Source: Piromyces finnis (lineage: Eukaryota; Neocallimastigomycota; Neocallimastigomycetes; Neocallimastigales; Neocallimastigaceae). Taken from it: a stretch of DNA of 64,000 nucleotides. Of the stretch, positions 11,231 to 22,725 are shown piece after piece. Under the pieces are notes generated by a model that was given only the letters and a program-made list of their open reading frames with translations, did not search any database and was not told the DNA's origin. The position numbers and the translations under genes are program-made. The stretch lies in the NCBI GenBank assembly GCA_002104945.1, contig MCFH01000011.1, forward strand, positions 381,501 through 445,500. Reading direction: 5' to 3'. Each line of letters begins with the position of its first letter. The first letter of the stretch is position 1.

Positions 11231-11928
11231 TATTACTACTTTAAATAAATGTTATTAAATTCTTTTTTTTTTTTTTTTAACTATTTATTTTTAGTTTTAA
11301 AAAGAAATTTTTCTCTTTTTATACTTTTTTCTCATATTTATTTATTAACATAATTATATATTATATTTAAATATAATTAAATGAATCATTAAAATATGAT
11401 TTTTATAAATGCATTAAATATATAAAAAAAAACTTTAAAAAAAATTTTTTTTTATTATTAAAACTCCACCAAAATAACAAAATTAGAAAAAAGCAAATAA
11501 TACTAATAAAAAGATAAACTTGTAAAGATCATTTTATTTTTAATATTATTATATTTTATTATTATTGTTGTTGTCATTATTATTATTGTTGTTACTATTA
11601 TTATTATTATTATTTTTTTATTACAATAAAGTGAAAACCTATTACAAGAATAAATAAACAAGTTTCTAAATAATTAGTGTGGTGTTTACTTTAGTTTATT
11701 TACATATTCCATTTATGTTCCTTATACAAATAGCTTAACTTTTTTAAAGAATGAAAATAATGGTTTCTTTTTTCTATGTATATAACAATTATACACAATT
11801 ACCTATTATTATATATAATTACTCAGAAAAAAATCTTAATAATATCTTAATTAATTTTCATTAGCGGATTATAATCCGTATTTTATGTTCATTTATTCTT
11901 TTTATTTCTTTGAAAAAACAGTGATGGT

Positions 11929-12745
11929 TATTTTTATGCAGAAAAAATCTAACTTTAAATAATATATGTTTTAATAATAACTTTATTAATTATATTCCAA
12001 TATTTCCATTCTCTCTAAATACTAAAACGTCTATTCTGTCGTATTTAACTATTGAAAACAAGAAACTTTTTTAATAGTAATTATTCTCTAGAATGTATTT
12101 TTATACATTATAGAAATAATTAATATTATAATAAAAACTATATAAACTTAATATTAGGGAAAATTACTAATATAATAGTATGTTCAAGTCACATATTATT
12201 TTTATATCATAATATATATTAATATATTTATTATTTTTATTAATACTACAAAATTGGTTATTGATTATTGATTATACTTTTATATTAACATTTTGATGTT
12301 AAAAGAAAAAGCTTCTTATATTAATATTTATATTAAAATTTGTGGAGTGTCAAAAGTGTCTAATTAATCAGAACAAAAATGGCTCATTTCTTACTTATAA
12401 TATAGTTATTTTTTACTATTATTTATGTTCATATTTTACATATTTTATATTTATTAGAATAATTCAAATAATGGTTCCCTTAATTAACATTAATATATTA
12501 ATTTCTTTTTACATGTAGAAAAATGTAACATAATTGTAATGTAAATATAAAAGATATACTATATAAATATAATTAAAAAAAAAAAAAAACATAAATAATA
12601 TAAATAAATTATTAGATTAATATATATTGTTTAATTAAATAAATGAATTTATAAATTAAATTTTCACCAAAAGCTCCCATTGGTAGAACTTTTTTTCTTT
12701 TCTGTTACATTGTAATTAAAAAAAAAGATATAAAAAAAAAGTTAA
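11929..12745. other. Right flank of the palindrome and upstream region of the right gene remnant
   Basis: 11925-12190 resembles 7384-7800 in direct orientation. 12665-12725 resembles the reverse complement of about 7200-7300. Otherwise AT-rich and without ORFs. Confidence 0.45.
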
Positions 12746-13138
12746 ATATTATTATTTCATTCTAATGTAGACTTTATTTCAATATACCTTCCAGTTCTTT
12801 TTGAATGTAGTGGAGGTGACACACTTTGTTTAGAAGCTAGTTCTGGTAAGAGAAAAGGCACATATCATTCTGAAAAAGGAGTATATAGTGTATACTATCT
12901 TCCTAATAAAGTTGGTCAAAAAGGTGTTACCGTTGAATTAGGAGTTAATAACTATAATGGCGCAGTTTGTTCTAATGGTAACTTCACATACATTCATAAA
13001 AAAAAAGAAAATAATGTAAGAATTTTCTCATTTTCTTTAATTGATTCACGTAAAGTTAAATATGATTGTATTGGTCTCAATTCAAATACAACTCCAAATA
13101 CCTCTAATATATTTTATGTCTACTCAATTCGAGAATAA
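12746..13138 (+). pseudogene. Small secreted-protein gene, right copy, 5'-truncated
   Basis: An open frame of about 130 codons ends at TAA 13136-13138. It contains LFECSGGDTLCLEA, YSVYYLPNKVGQKG, AVCSNGNFTYIHKK and a C-terminus at YVYSIRE. The left relative supplies a signal-peptide exon that is not found here: no ATG precedes the match, and the frame is closed by TAA at 12743. The region is therefore either a truncated copy or the last exon of a gene whose first exon I cannot place. Four cysteines and short beta-like blocks suggest a small extracellular domain, but I do not recognise the family. This 3' part is unbroken, unlike the left copy. Confidence 0.5.
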
Positions 13139-13639
13139 AAAACTATTTATCTTATTATATATAGCTTCAATTTTATATTTTGTTTCATATAAAATAATAA
13201 AAAACAAATAAAGCAAATAAAATAATATATTAAAATAAATAAATAAGTAGATAAGTAGGTAGACAATAAGAATAATTAAATAACTAGTTAGAAAATAAAT
13301 AGAAAAATAAAATAAAAAATTAGAATAGTTAGAAAATAATCAAATAAAAGTAAAAGAAATAAATAAAATAAAAAAATAGAATAGTTAGAAAATAATCAAA
13401 TAAATAGAAAATAAATAAATAAAATAAAAAAATAGAATAGTTAGAAAATAATCAAATAAAAATAAAAAAAATAAAAAAAAAAAAATAAAGTAAAAGTAAA
13501 TATTATTATATTTTCTTGTTAGTTTTTGTGTTTTATTAAAGGTATATATTAAAGTGTAAAATATAAAAGGATCCCTTTTTTATATAAAATCAATTAATTG
13601 ATTTTGATATATAATTTGTTCTATTTCCACTTTGTTATT
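13139..13639. other. AT-rich region with a 56-bp minisatellite
   Basis: Downstream of the right gene remnant. It is dominated by (AATAA)-like repeats, then mixed AT sequence. No gene. Confidence 0.5.
13321..13480. repeat. 56-bp minisatellite, about 3 copies
   Basis: The unit beginning TAGAATAGTTAGAAAATAAT starts at 13321, 13377 and 13433, exactly 56 bp apart, followed by A-rich spacer in each unit. Confidence 0.8.
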
Positions 13640-14590
13640 TTAAGAGTTACTTATGAATTAACTTTCTAGCTGATAAAAATATAGAATTCCCCTAGTTTTA
13701 CAACAATAATGAAACAATGATACATTAAAGCAAAGCATCATTATAATCAATTGGAATAATAGTAGCCTAAATAATGGAAGTAAAGTCCTCAGATATACTA
13801 ACAACAAATTCCTTAATTCAAATCGCCTAATGTATATCGGTCTCAACAAACCTCACTTAAATTTAGGAATTACCTGGATTATTCGTATTCGATGCGGTTA
13901 TGAATACACTACCCGAATTGCTATTGCCAGTAATAGAGTTACCCCTGACTGTCCTCGTGTCTGTCCATGTTGTGGATATGACGAACAATCTTTTTACCAT
14001 TGGATATTAGAATGTTCTGCATTCTCTGAATACAGAACTTCTTCACTTAGCTTTCTTGATGATCTTTTTACCCTTTTTTCAATAAATATAAGAATCAATT
14101 CATCACATACTTACTCCCTGAAATGGAAGTAAGAAAAACAATTTATAACAATATTTTTACGTTCCTTCTTGGTGGAACTTTAGCTTATGATGAGCTACAA
14201 ATCGATAAGGCGGAACAAAGACATTTGAATAAATAGCTTTACAGTTCATCGGGGTCTCATGCTCCATATATAGAGGGTCTCGCGGATTTTCTTACTATAA
14301 CAATCCCTATCATTAGTAGCTATATGAAGCTACTTTTTGATAGGTTTAGTAAGACACCTAACGTAATCAAGAGCGCCGACGTCGTACCGATATAGCAAAG
14401 GAACATTCTCAGTGTTCCGTACACAGGGTTCAATGTCAGTATTTCTTCGAATGAAAACATTATGAACTCATGGGAGAGTTTAGTGGACACCACACTATCA
14501 TACCTGATGTTACTTCTTTTTTTTTATTTCATTTAATTTATTAGGTAGGGACCAATCCCACACAGTACAAATTGCAGAGTTCATTGAACT
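13640..14590 (+). mobile_element. 3' end of a second LINE family, decayed
   Basis: The ORF at 13830-14132 ends with the C-terminal zinc-knuckle-like motif of LINE-type reverse transcriptase proteins: CPCCGYDEQSFYHWILEC followed by a FSEYR segment. Upstream, in the same frame, about 10 codons (FLNSNRLMYIGLNKP) continue it before stops. Downstream, TFLLGGTLAYDEL resembles the FKFLLGGR stretch of copies A and C, so the families are related. The 3' tail (14240-14590) is unusually GC-rich for this window. It holds two hairpins: GGAACA...TGTTCC at about 14399-14417, and TAGTGGACACCACACTA near 14482. The 5' part is missing. Confidence 0.7.
14399..14417 (+). other. Hairpin in the second LINE tail
   Basis: GGAACA, a 7-base loop, then TGTTCC: a perfect 6-bp stem in the 3' tail. 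It is a candidate recognition structure for the element's reverse transcriptase. Confidence 0.4.
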
Positions 14591-17500
14591 TTTATGCAAC
14601 TTAAATAATTATTTTATATTATTTTATATTTATATTTTTATTTATATATATTTTATTATTTTTATTTATTATTTACTATATCAATATGTATTATCACAAA
14701 TTAAATAAATAAATAAATAAAAGATGTGTATTCTCTTCCTAGTCTAAAAAAAAAAAAATCATTATAATCATTATAGTATATTTACTCAAAGTCTATCCAT
14801 ATATATTCCCTATAGAATTGTAATATTCACTAGAAAAAGGAAAAGAAAAGACCAAACTATTTTCAAAAATTATATAAACAAACTATTAATGAATAAGTAT
14901 TTCTTATATACTTTATAAAACGTACGATTAATACAATATAGTATTAATAGATCTGTCATACAATAATAAAATTCTTTTAAAAGCATAATTTTTATCTTTT
15001 ATAATTGAAAAATATTATAAAATGAAAATTCATAATAAAATATTATTCTATTATTATTTATTTTCAAATATTATAAGAGTTAAGATATAAAATAATTTTT
15101 AGAATTATTTATATAATTAGATTATTTTCTCTTTAAAGGGTGGAGTCTTCATACAAACAAACAAAACAAAACAAAAAAACTAGGTATAAATTTAATCTCA
15201 TAATAAAATTGCAAATCTTTTTTTTTTTTTTGAAACAAAATTAAATTTTTTGAGAAACAAATATTTTTAATAAATTAAGATCTACTACTTTAATATATTA
15301 AATTTTTAAATGACTATGTTATTATTTTTTATTATTTAATATTTTTTCAATATAATTTTAACTTTGTTTATAAATATAATTATTCTAAAAAGAGTGAATC
15401 ATCATTTACTTCTTTAAATCTTATATATATTTTATGTCATTATAAACTAATAATATTTTTTAATATAATTATTGAAAAGTGGGTTTATACAAATTTATTT
15501 ATAAATGGTATATTTCATTTTTTTATTTAATGAAATGGGTATCTTAGTCAATGTTTTCTTTTAATAATAAAAATAATTAATTTAATTATTATTTGAACAC
15601 AACTCAATATTGAGATTATACCAAATAAATTTTGTAGTTACACTGATTTTAGTAATAAAATTTTTATGTAGGAAAATAAATTGTTAGAGAGGCATTTACT
15701 AAAGTGGATTCCCCAAAAAAAACTTTTTTGTAGCACCAATAATTTTTAAAATAATTCAAAAATGGTAATTATTAATAAAAACAAAAATAAAACTTTTAGT
15801 CGTTTGGTGAATATGCTTTTATAATTTATTGTAGTATTTTATTTATTTACAATAAATATAGAGACTGATGGCTAAATATAAAATTACTAAAAAAATAATA
15901 TTAAATAATTTATAATAATAATAATAATAATAATAAAGTAGTTTTTGTTTTATTGAATATAAAAAAAGAAGGGAGAAAATCAATTTTCTCCAAAAGCTAT
16001 TGGTGATGTTATAAGACTTAAGGATAACCCATAAATCATGTGATATGATATACAATATTATACATTTTTATTTTATGAATGTAATTAAATTTAAAATGTT
16101 TCAAAATATATAATAAATATTTTGTTGTATTTATACTTTTTTTTTTGTCTTAATATGGCTTAATAATATATATAATATTACTTTTATTTCACTTTTAAGC
16201 ATAATAATCTTTAATTATGAAACTCAATTTTTTTATTATTTTTAAAAACACAAAACTATACTAATATAATTAATATTTCTATGAAATATAATAATTTATT
16301 AATTATAATTACGAATAATATTAAATCTAATATAAATTTTTTTTATTTTTGTTTTATAATAAATTCTTTATAATATGTTATTTAATTATTTAATGTTTTC
16401 ATATGAAAACTAAAATAATAGAAAACTTATTTTTTAATCTAACATTTTAATACATATTACTATTATATATAATATAATATTAAACCAACATATTTATATA
16501 ATATTAATTAAAGTTTATCATTTTAATTAAAATTTAAATTAAATATTTTAGTATTGAAGTTTGAATAATATAAAATTACCAAAGAATATAAATATTCTCA
16601 ATACTCATAAAGGATTAATTAAATAATAAATTACAGAATAAAGGATAAAAAATTTAATAAAAAAAAAGACAACTCATTATTCTTTTAATAAGAAAACTAA
16701 TATTACTTAAGAAAATTAATAATAATAATACAATATATTTCTATAATTAAAAACGATAATAAGTTGATAAAACAAAACATAAAAATTATATTTTATTATA
16801 AAATATTATTAATTATTTTTTAAATTTTCTATTTTTCAATTTTATTGAACGATTGATTATTGGAAGGAAAAAATTAATGAGTACAGAAATGGTCCAATAA
16901 AAAGTAATTATAATATTTTATTATAAAATTAAGATGGAAAATAAAAAAAATTTAAAATTAATTAAAATTAAATTAAAGAAACATAGAAATTTATTTGATT
17001 TTTTAACCTAGTTGAAACACATTCTAATAAATAAACTTTTTAAATTTATATTATGAATGAAAGAATTATAGTAGGGCTAAAAGATATGAAACTATATTAT
17101 ATGATGGATCAATTATGTATAATTAAATGAGAAATGCAATTTTAAATGAATGATATACTTTCTTAATAGTTACTTTTATTTTTTAATTTGCTTAATAGAA
17201 CAAATAAATAAAATTAATAAAATTTTTCATTAAAATATTTATAAAAGTTAATTTATTCATTAGGAATAAAATATTTTTTATATCTATTTTTCTATAGTGT
17301 AAAAATAAACTTTTTGAAATAAACTTTTATTGCTGAAATAGTTTATTTTATTTTAATTTATGAGAATTGCCGTTTTTTCTATCTATTGAAAAAGAAGTTA
17401 ATATTATATTTTAATCATGTCATTTTTTTTTAGTTGTAACGACATAACTTGGCGGTTTTATAAATGTTTAAATTTAAAGAAAATACTTTAGAAATATCAT

Positions 17501-17844
17501 TATTTAAAAATACTCTTTCCTAGAAATAGGTAAAACAAATATATAATTGAAATAATAAAATAGATTATGAATATATATAACAATTTATATAAATTTATCA
17601 ATTTATATTTTAAATATATAGAAATAAAATATTTCATTATTTTATTTAATAATAAAGTTTAACATGGAAAATTTTATTTTATTCAACCAATAATATAAAA
17701 ACTATCCAATTTCAGATAATTAATTTAGAAACTTTTTTAATTTATATTATAACATTAATATTTGTGTAATAACATTTCTGTAATATTAAAAACTCTCCAA
17801 TTCTAAATTAATTTAATAATTTTTTTGTTGCAGTAATTGAATAA

Positions 17845-17883
<39 letters not shown>

Positions 17884-19012
17884 AAAAGTTATTATTATAA
17901 TATGTTATATAATATTCTTTGGCCTATTTTATTTAAATACTAAGATATTTATCAAAGTGTTTGTAATTATATTTTTAATATGGAAATTCAATATTAAAGT
18001 ATTAAGTTTTATTAATATATTAATATTAAACCTTTATAATCAAAGTATTTCTTGTTTCATTACTATAAATTTTACTTTTTTTTTTTTTTAAATTATTAAT
18101 GAATTAACTTTTATTTATAAGTTTCAAAAGTATTTTTTTAAATAGGAGAATCTTATTCTATATTTAATTAGTAAACTTTATTTTAAATAAAATTTCTATT
18201 ACTTTTTTTCTATAATTTTGTTGAAACATTTAATTTTTTTATTCATTTAAAAATTTCAATATACCATAGACAAAAAAGGAAATTACATAATATAAAACTT
18301 TAATTAATATAAAATTGGATTATAATCTGTCATATCAAATTAATTCATATTCTATGAAATATATTTCATTTATATTATAATATTAACTCAAAATTTTATT
18401 AGTACAAATTATTATTTCTAATATATTAATACTAAATAGTGTGATATATTATTATAAAATAGTAATAATAAAATCATATAACATTATATTAAATTTATAT
18501 TCAAAACATCTTTCATATAAAATTACACTAATTATTTTTGTTATATTAATATATTAATAATAAATTTATTCAATTATTTATGTTTAATACTAGTAAACTT
18601 TAATATTTAGTGTTTTAATAATTTATATTAGTTAATTAGTATTATTCCAAAAATTTTTTATTTCAAAATATTATATTTAATAAAATTATATTAAAATAAT
18701 AAAAAAAGTATCATAAAAAGTTAAATTAAAATTATTAATAATATAATTGTAAAACGGTAGTAATATAAAATGAAAGCTATTTTACCAAAGAAATAAAAAA
18801 ATTTTTTTTTAAAGTAATAATAATAATAATAAAAAAAAAAAAAATATATATATATAAGTTATTAAATAAAAGTTCAAGAAGAAAATAGAAATTTGTTTAA
18901 TATTATAATATTAAATATTTTTGAATTAATTTAATTTTTATTTAAAACTTTTAATAAAAAAGAAACTTTGTAATATATATATATAAAACAATAAAATAAT
19001 ATTAAAATTAAA
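14591..19012. other. Long AT-rich intergenic region, no gene seen
   Basis: About 4.4 kb with very high A/T, dense stops on both strands, and simple repeats including (AATA)n at 17844-17884. Short ORFs near 15843-16055 are low complexity (a Tyr run from an AAT repeat). The end nearest 19013 should contain the promoter of the CBM10-like gene. Confidence 0.6.
17844..17884. repeat. (AATA)n microsatellite
   Basis: About 10 perfect tetranucleotide units. Confidence 0.85.
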
Positions 19013-20415
19013 ATGAAATACATTCATACTCTTGGACTTTTATTAGCTTCCACTTTAATTGTAAGTAACGTTGAAGCTGCTTATCCAAAATGTTCTGATT
19101 GTATTGTTTTCGCCACTGGTAAGGATGGTTCTCTTTGGGGTTGGGAAAATGAATCTTTTTGTAGAATTTCAAAGAAATGTTATTCCACTACTACTAAGAA
19201 AGTAAAAACTTCAACAAAAAAAACTACTAAAAAAACTACTACTAAAAAGCTTACTACTAAAAAGCTTACTACTAAAAAGACAAAGGTTACTGCTAATGTA
19301 GCAACCGAAGTTGCTCCAACCACTACTATTCCAGCTACTATTCCACCAGCTCCAATTAAAACTAGCGGTCCACATCAAACTAATGCTCGTGGTCAAATGA
19401 TTTGTAATGCTTGTACTGTTACTGCTACAGGTGGTGACAATTCTTTATGGGGATATGAAGATGATAAGGTAAAGTTTCATTATTAAATAAATTATAAATT
19501 TTATATCAAAAAAATAAAAAAAAAGTTAGTGAAAAAAAATTATGAAAATTACTTGTTTTTTGAAAAGATTGCAAACTTTTTTATTGTTATAATATTATTA
19601 AGAAGACTTTTAATTAGGAATTAGTATATAAATTATATCGAATTATCAAATTATACTTAGTTAATAAATTTTTTATTCTTAATAATAAAAGTCATGTGTT
19701 ATTGATGAAGTTAGATGTAATGTCAAGTCTGCTACTGAAACAGCTCCACCACCAAATGATGTAGCTCTTGCAAATCACCAAAAAGATGGATCAGGTAACT
19801 TAATTTGCAATGGATGTAATGTTACTGAAACTGGTGGTGACCAATCTCTTTGGGGTTATGAAGATAATGCAGTATGTATTTTAATGAAATAAAGGAAATA
19901 ATTAATAAGAAATTAAAAATATTTTTAGTATATAATATTTTAAAATAAAATTAATAACTAATGAATTATAACATTATTACAATATAATTATTTTATAGTC
20001 TTGTATCATTGATAGAGTAAAATGTAAATTAGAAGCACCAAAAAAAAATAAGGATGATGGTATACCAATTTGTGATACATGTGTAGCTCTTGAAACTCAT
20101 TCTGATACTACTCTTTGGAACTATGAAAATGGTAAAGCATGTAGAGTTATTGGTTCTCGCTGTAATATCAATTCAACTCCTTACTCATGGTGTAAGGGTT
20201 GTGTCGTTACTGAATATGGTGGTGATGGTGCTGCATTTGGTTGGGAAAATGAACAATCTTGCCTTGTTAATGAACAATCATGTGGTTATGTTGATAAATT
20301 TGGTAAGCCATTTGGAGAAGCAGTTGATGAATCTGGTGATGCTTATTCCCAAAAAATTGGAATGGGAATTGCTATTACATCCTTAATTGGTCTTATTATT
20401 GCAATTGCTTTTTAA
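19013..20415 (+). CDS. Secreted, probably surface-anchored protein with five CBM10-like modules
   Basis: Three exons (19013-19468, 19692-19871, 19999-20415) encode 350 residues. Residues 1-22 are a clear signal peptide. Five modules share the pattern C-x2-C-x-V-x5-D-x2-LWG(Y/W)E(N/D)-x3-C-x-I-x4-C, starting near residues 27, 131, 191, 237 and 273. The (W/F)G-(W/Y)-E-N...C...C core is that of family 10 carbohydrate-binding modules, a fold gut fungi also use in cellulosome dockerins. A Thr/Lys then Thr/Pro linker (residues 58-116), likely O-glycosylated, separates module 1 from the rest. The last 20 residues are hydrophobic and run to the stop, as in GPI-anchor signals. Module 5 has FGWEN instead of WG.EN. 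Likely role: binding plant polysaccharide, or another glycan or protein partner, at the cell surface. It has no catalytic domain. CBM10 versus dockerin-type function is not decidable from sequence. Confidence 0.82.
19469..19691 (+). other. Intron 1 of the CBM10-like gene
   Basis: 223 bp, donor GTAAAG, acceptor ATAAAAG, phase 0. It splits module 2 between E-D-D-K and S-C. Confidence 0.75.
19872..19998 (+). other. Intron 2 of the CBM10-like gene
   Basis: 127 bp, donor GTATGT, acceptor TTATAG, phase 0. It splits module 3 at exactly the same place as intron 1 splits module 2. Confidence 0.85.
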
Positions 20416-20984
20416 ATAGAGTAATTTATTAAAAAATAAGTTAAATATTTGGAAATTGATTTTTATATTTTTATTAAAAAATTTAAAAATATATTTATAA
20501 ATGATAGATTAATTTTAATCAAGTTTAAAATAAAAAGCTTTTTTTTTTCTTATAATTATATTTTATTAATATATATAAGAAATAATTTTAAAATTAATAT
20601 TATTTTAAGATAATATATATATAAAGTAAAATATATAGTTTATTTTAATGTATGAAAATAAAAATAAGAAAAAAAAAATTATTATGTAGATATTATATAA
20701 AAAGTAATATATATAGATGATAATATTGAATATTGAGTATTCAAATTATTATCTACTAAAATGAAAATTAATAAACAGTTAAAAAACAAAGTCTAAAACA
20801 AAACATTTAAAAAGGTTTATATGTTAACAATAGCAGATATTTTTTACCTGAAAATCTGGCAGAGGTTGAACTTCTTCTAGCTAAAATTTTTGGCTAAATC
20901 TACCAAAAATCTAGGATAAATATTAATATATTAAGAAAGGAGGTTGTCCATTTTCTCCAATTATTTTTAATTTCTTTTTTTTTT
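20416..20984. other. Intergenic, AT-rich
   Basis: 3' flank of the CBM10-like gene. From about 20820 it contains mixed-composition sequence, including the short dispersed repeat also found at 6229-6261 (here 20889-20922). Confidence 0.45.
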
Positions 20985-22725
20985 TTTTAAATGATATTTT
21001 TAAAGAGTGTGAAGATCTCAGTGTCAGTTTAAGAGACATTCGATGCTGTGGTTGGATTTTTTGCAGATGATATAGTTATTTGTGTTCATATCAAGAAGAT
21101 GCTTAAAAAAGTTGCTAAAAAGAGTTAACGAATAGACTTTATATAATGCAATAGAATTTGGTATCCAGAAATGTTCAACGATGGTGATTCGTCCTGAATC
21201 AGTAGAAAATCAGAACATGAAAGATCCAACGTTTTATTTAGCAGGAAAACCATTCCAGCTCTTGATTGCTACATCTATATCAGTGTTCCATTTGATAAGA
21301 ATTTGTCCCTTAAACCAGTTATCAAAGCTCTTAGTAATAAGGTTTTGAAAGGATTTTTCTTAGTCAGCAAATTCTTAAGAAATCCTAATATTCCTATTCC
21401 TTTCAAAGAGCTTGTGCTTAACTCACAAATGATCAGCAGAGTTTCATACTTTGCATAATTACTTGGATCCAACAAAGCTAGGTCTAGGATTGCTTAGAAG
21501 CATGTTAGCAGAGGAATATGATGGGTTGCTGGAGTTCATAAAGCTGTATCGTTTATATCTTTATACTCTATTTCAAAAGATTTGAATATTCCTCCATTGT
21601 TAGCCAAATGCGCATTAGCTCAGGTTAGATGTTTTAACAAGTGAAAAAACTCAAATTGTATTATATCATACCTTGTCAATTACATTCCTAAATTTAGAAA
21701 ATATACACGGTACAAATCAAGTAAGGACTCTTAATAAAAAAATCAAAGAAGCATGGTGATGTTAAATCAATTAAAAACATTTATTGGAAAGATCTCAAAG
21801 GAAATTCAATCAAAGCCCAATATTAAGATGATAATAAAATTATTGAAACTAAAGATTTTATCAAATTATGTTATGAGTATCCAGAGTTTGCCTATGATTT
21901 CTATTGGCTATTGAAGGCAAGAAGCAGATACAAATTGGATGTTAGAATTGCAAAAGCTGCTAAATTCATTGATCCAGTTTGTCTTAACCACTTTCTATGT
22001 TGCAAGAGTGATGATCAAAGTGTTAAATATTGATTATTAGATTGTCCAACTTTTAGAGATATCCGTATTAAACATTACAATTACATAGTCCAACTATTAT
22101 TTTTTTTCATTCAACGTAACTCCAACAGTCTTATCAATAATAATGAAAATGTTAATATTAGCAGATAGCAATAGTGAAGATAATAATTAATAATTCTAAT
22201 TTAAATAGTTATTTATTTAATAATAGTAAAACATTTCTAATAATCCGGAGAATATTAATGTGTATGGTTATTCTAGTGTATGTAATAAAATATTTAAATT
22301 CCTTCTTGGGGGAAGAAGTTTTAACAATATCAATTCCCAATTCAAAGGAATGGACATAACTTTACAAGTGACAGATTCAATATGGCACTTACGAAGAAAC
22401 ACTATTTTTGACGGTATCAAAGGAACTTCTAACCAAAAACCTGCCTTTTGTTATTAGCCAGTAATGGTCAATGCTTAAAAGGTTTGAAGCAACAATCAAG
22501 AGCGTCAATGTTGAAGAAATAGTAAGGCAGGCCAGCCCTGGCCAGCGTAACCAATGGAGATCATAATTTTATCCCATGACAAAATTTTGATCTTTGACTC
22601 GGTATCTCATTGGAAGTCAAATACAATTATTATACTTTAGTATCATAGTGGCTTTTTTACATTAATTAAAATGACTCGAATATATTATACCTAATTTTTA
22701 TTCATTGATAATATATATAATTATT
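20985..22725 (+). mobile_element. 5'-truncated LINE, copy C
   Basis: It begins within the reverse transcriptase at NDIFKEC. It carries the catalytic palm motif FADD (DAVVGFFADDIVICVH near 21050) and then a region (DPTFYLAGKPFQ) typical of LINE post-catalytic sequence. From about 21470 it is nearly identical to copy A, including the zinc-knuckle-like LCCK segment, the FKFLLGGR stretch and the GGCCAGCCCTGGCC tail hairpin near 22530. Several stops and frameshifts break it. It is in the same orientation as copy A, 17 kb away. The 5' half is missing, as expected for incomplete target-primed reverse transcription. Confidence 0.82.

Larger units (their letters stand above)
10376..11928 (-). repeat. 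Right arm of the large inverted repeat (palindrome arm 2)
   Basis: Reverse complement of 7871-9427 with very few differences, including the whole flavodoxin gene and its flanks. The arms are separated by about 950 bp. Confidence 0.9.

Noticed and set aside
13658-13849. Minus-strand 63-codon ORF overlapping the second LINE
   Set aside because: Antisense of the LINE remnant; hydrophobic only by composition.
15843-16055. Minus-strand 70-codon ORF
   Set aside because: Tyr run from an AAT repeat plus AT-rich hydrophobic codons; no conserved features.
19211-19396. Minus-strand ORF rich in Ser, Phe and Trp
   Set aside because: Antisense of the Thr/Lys linker of the CBM10-like protein.
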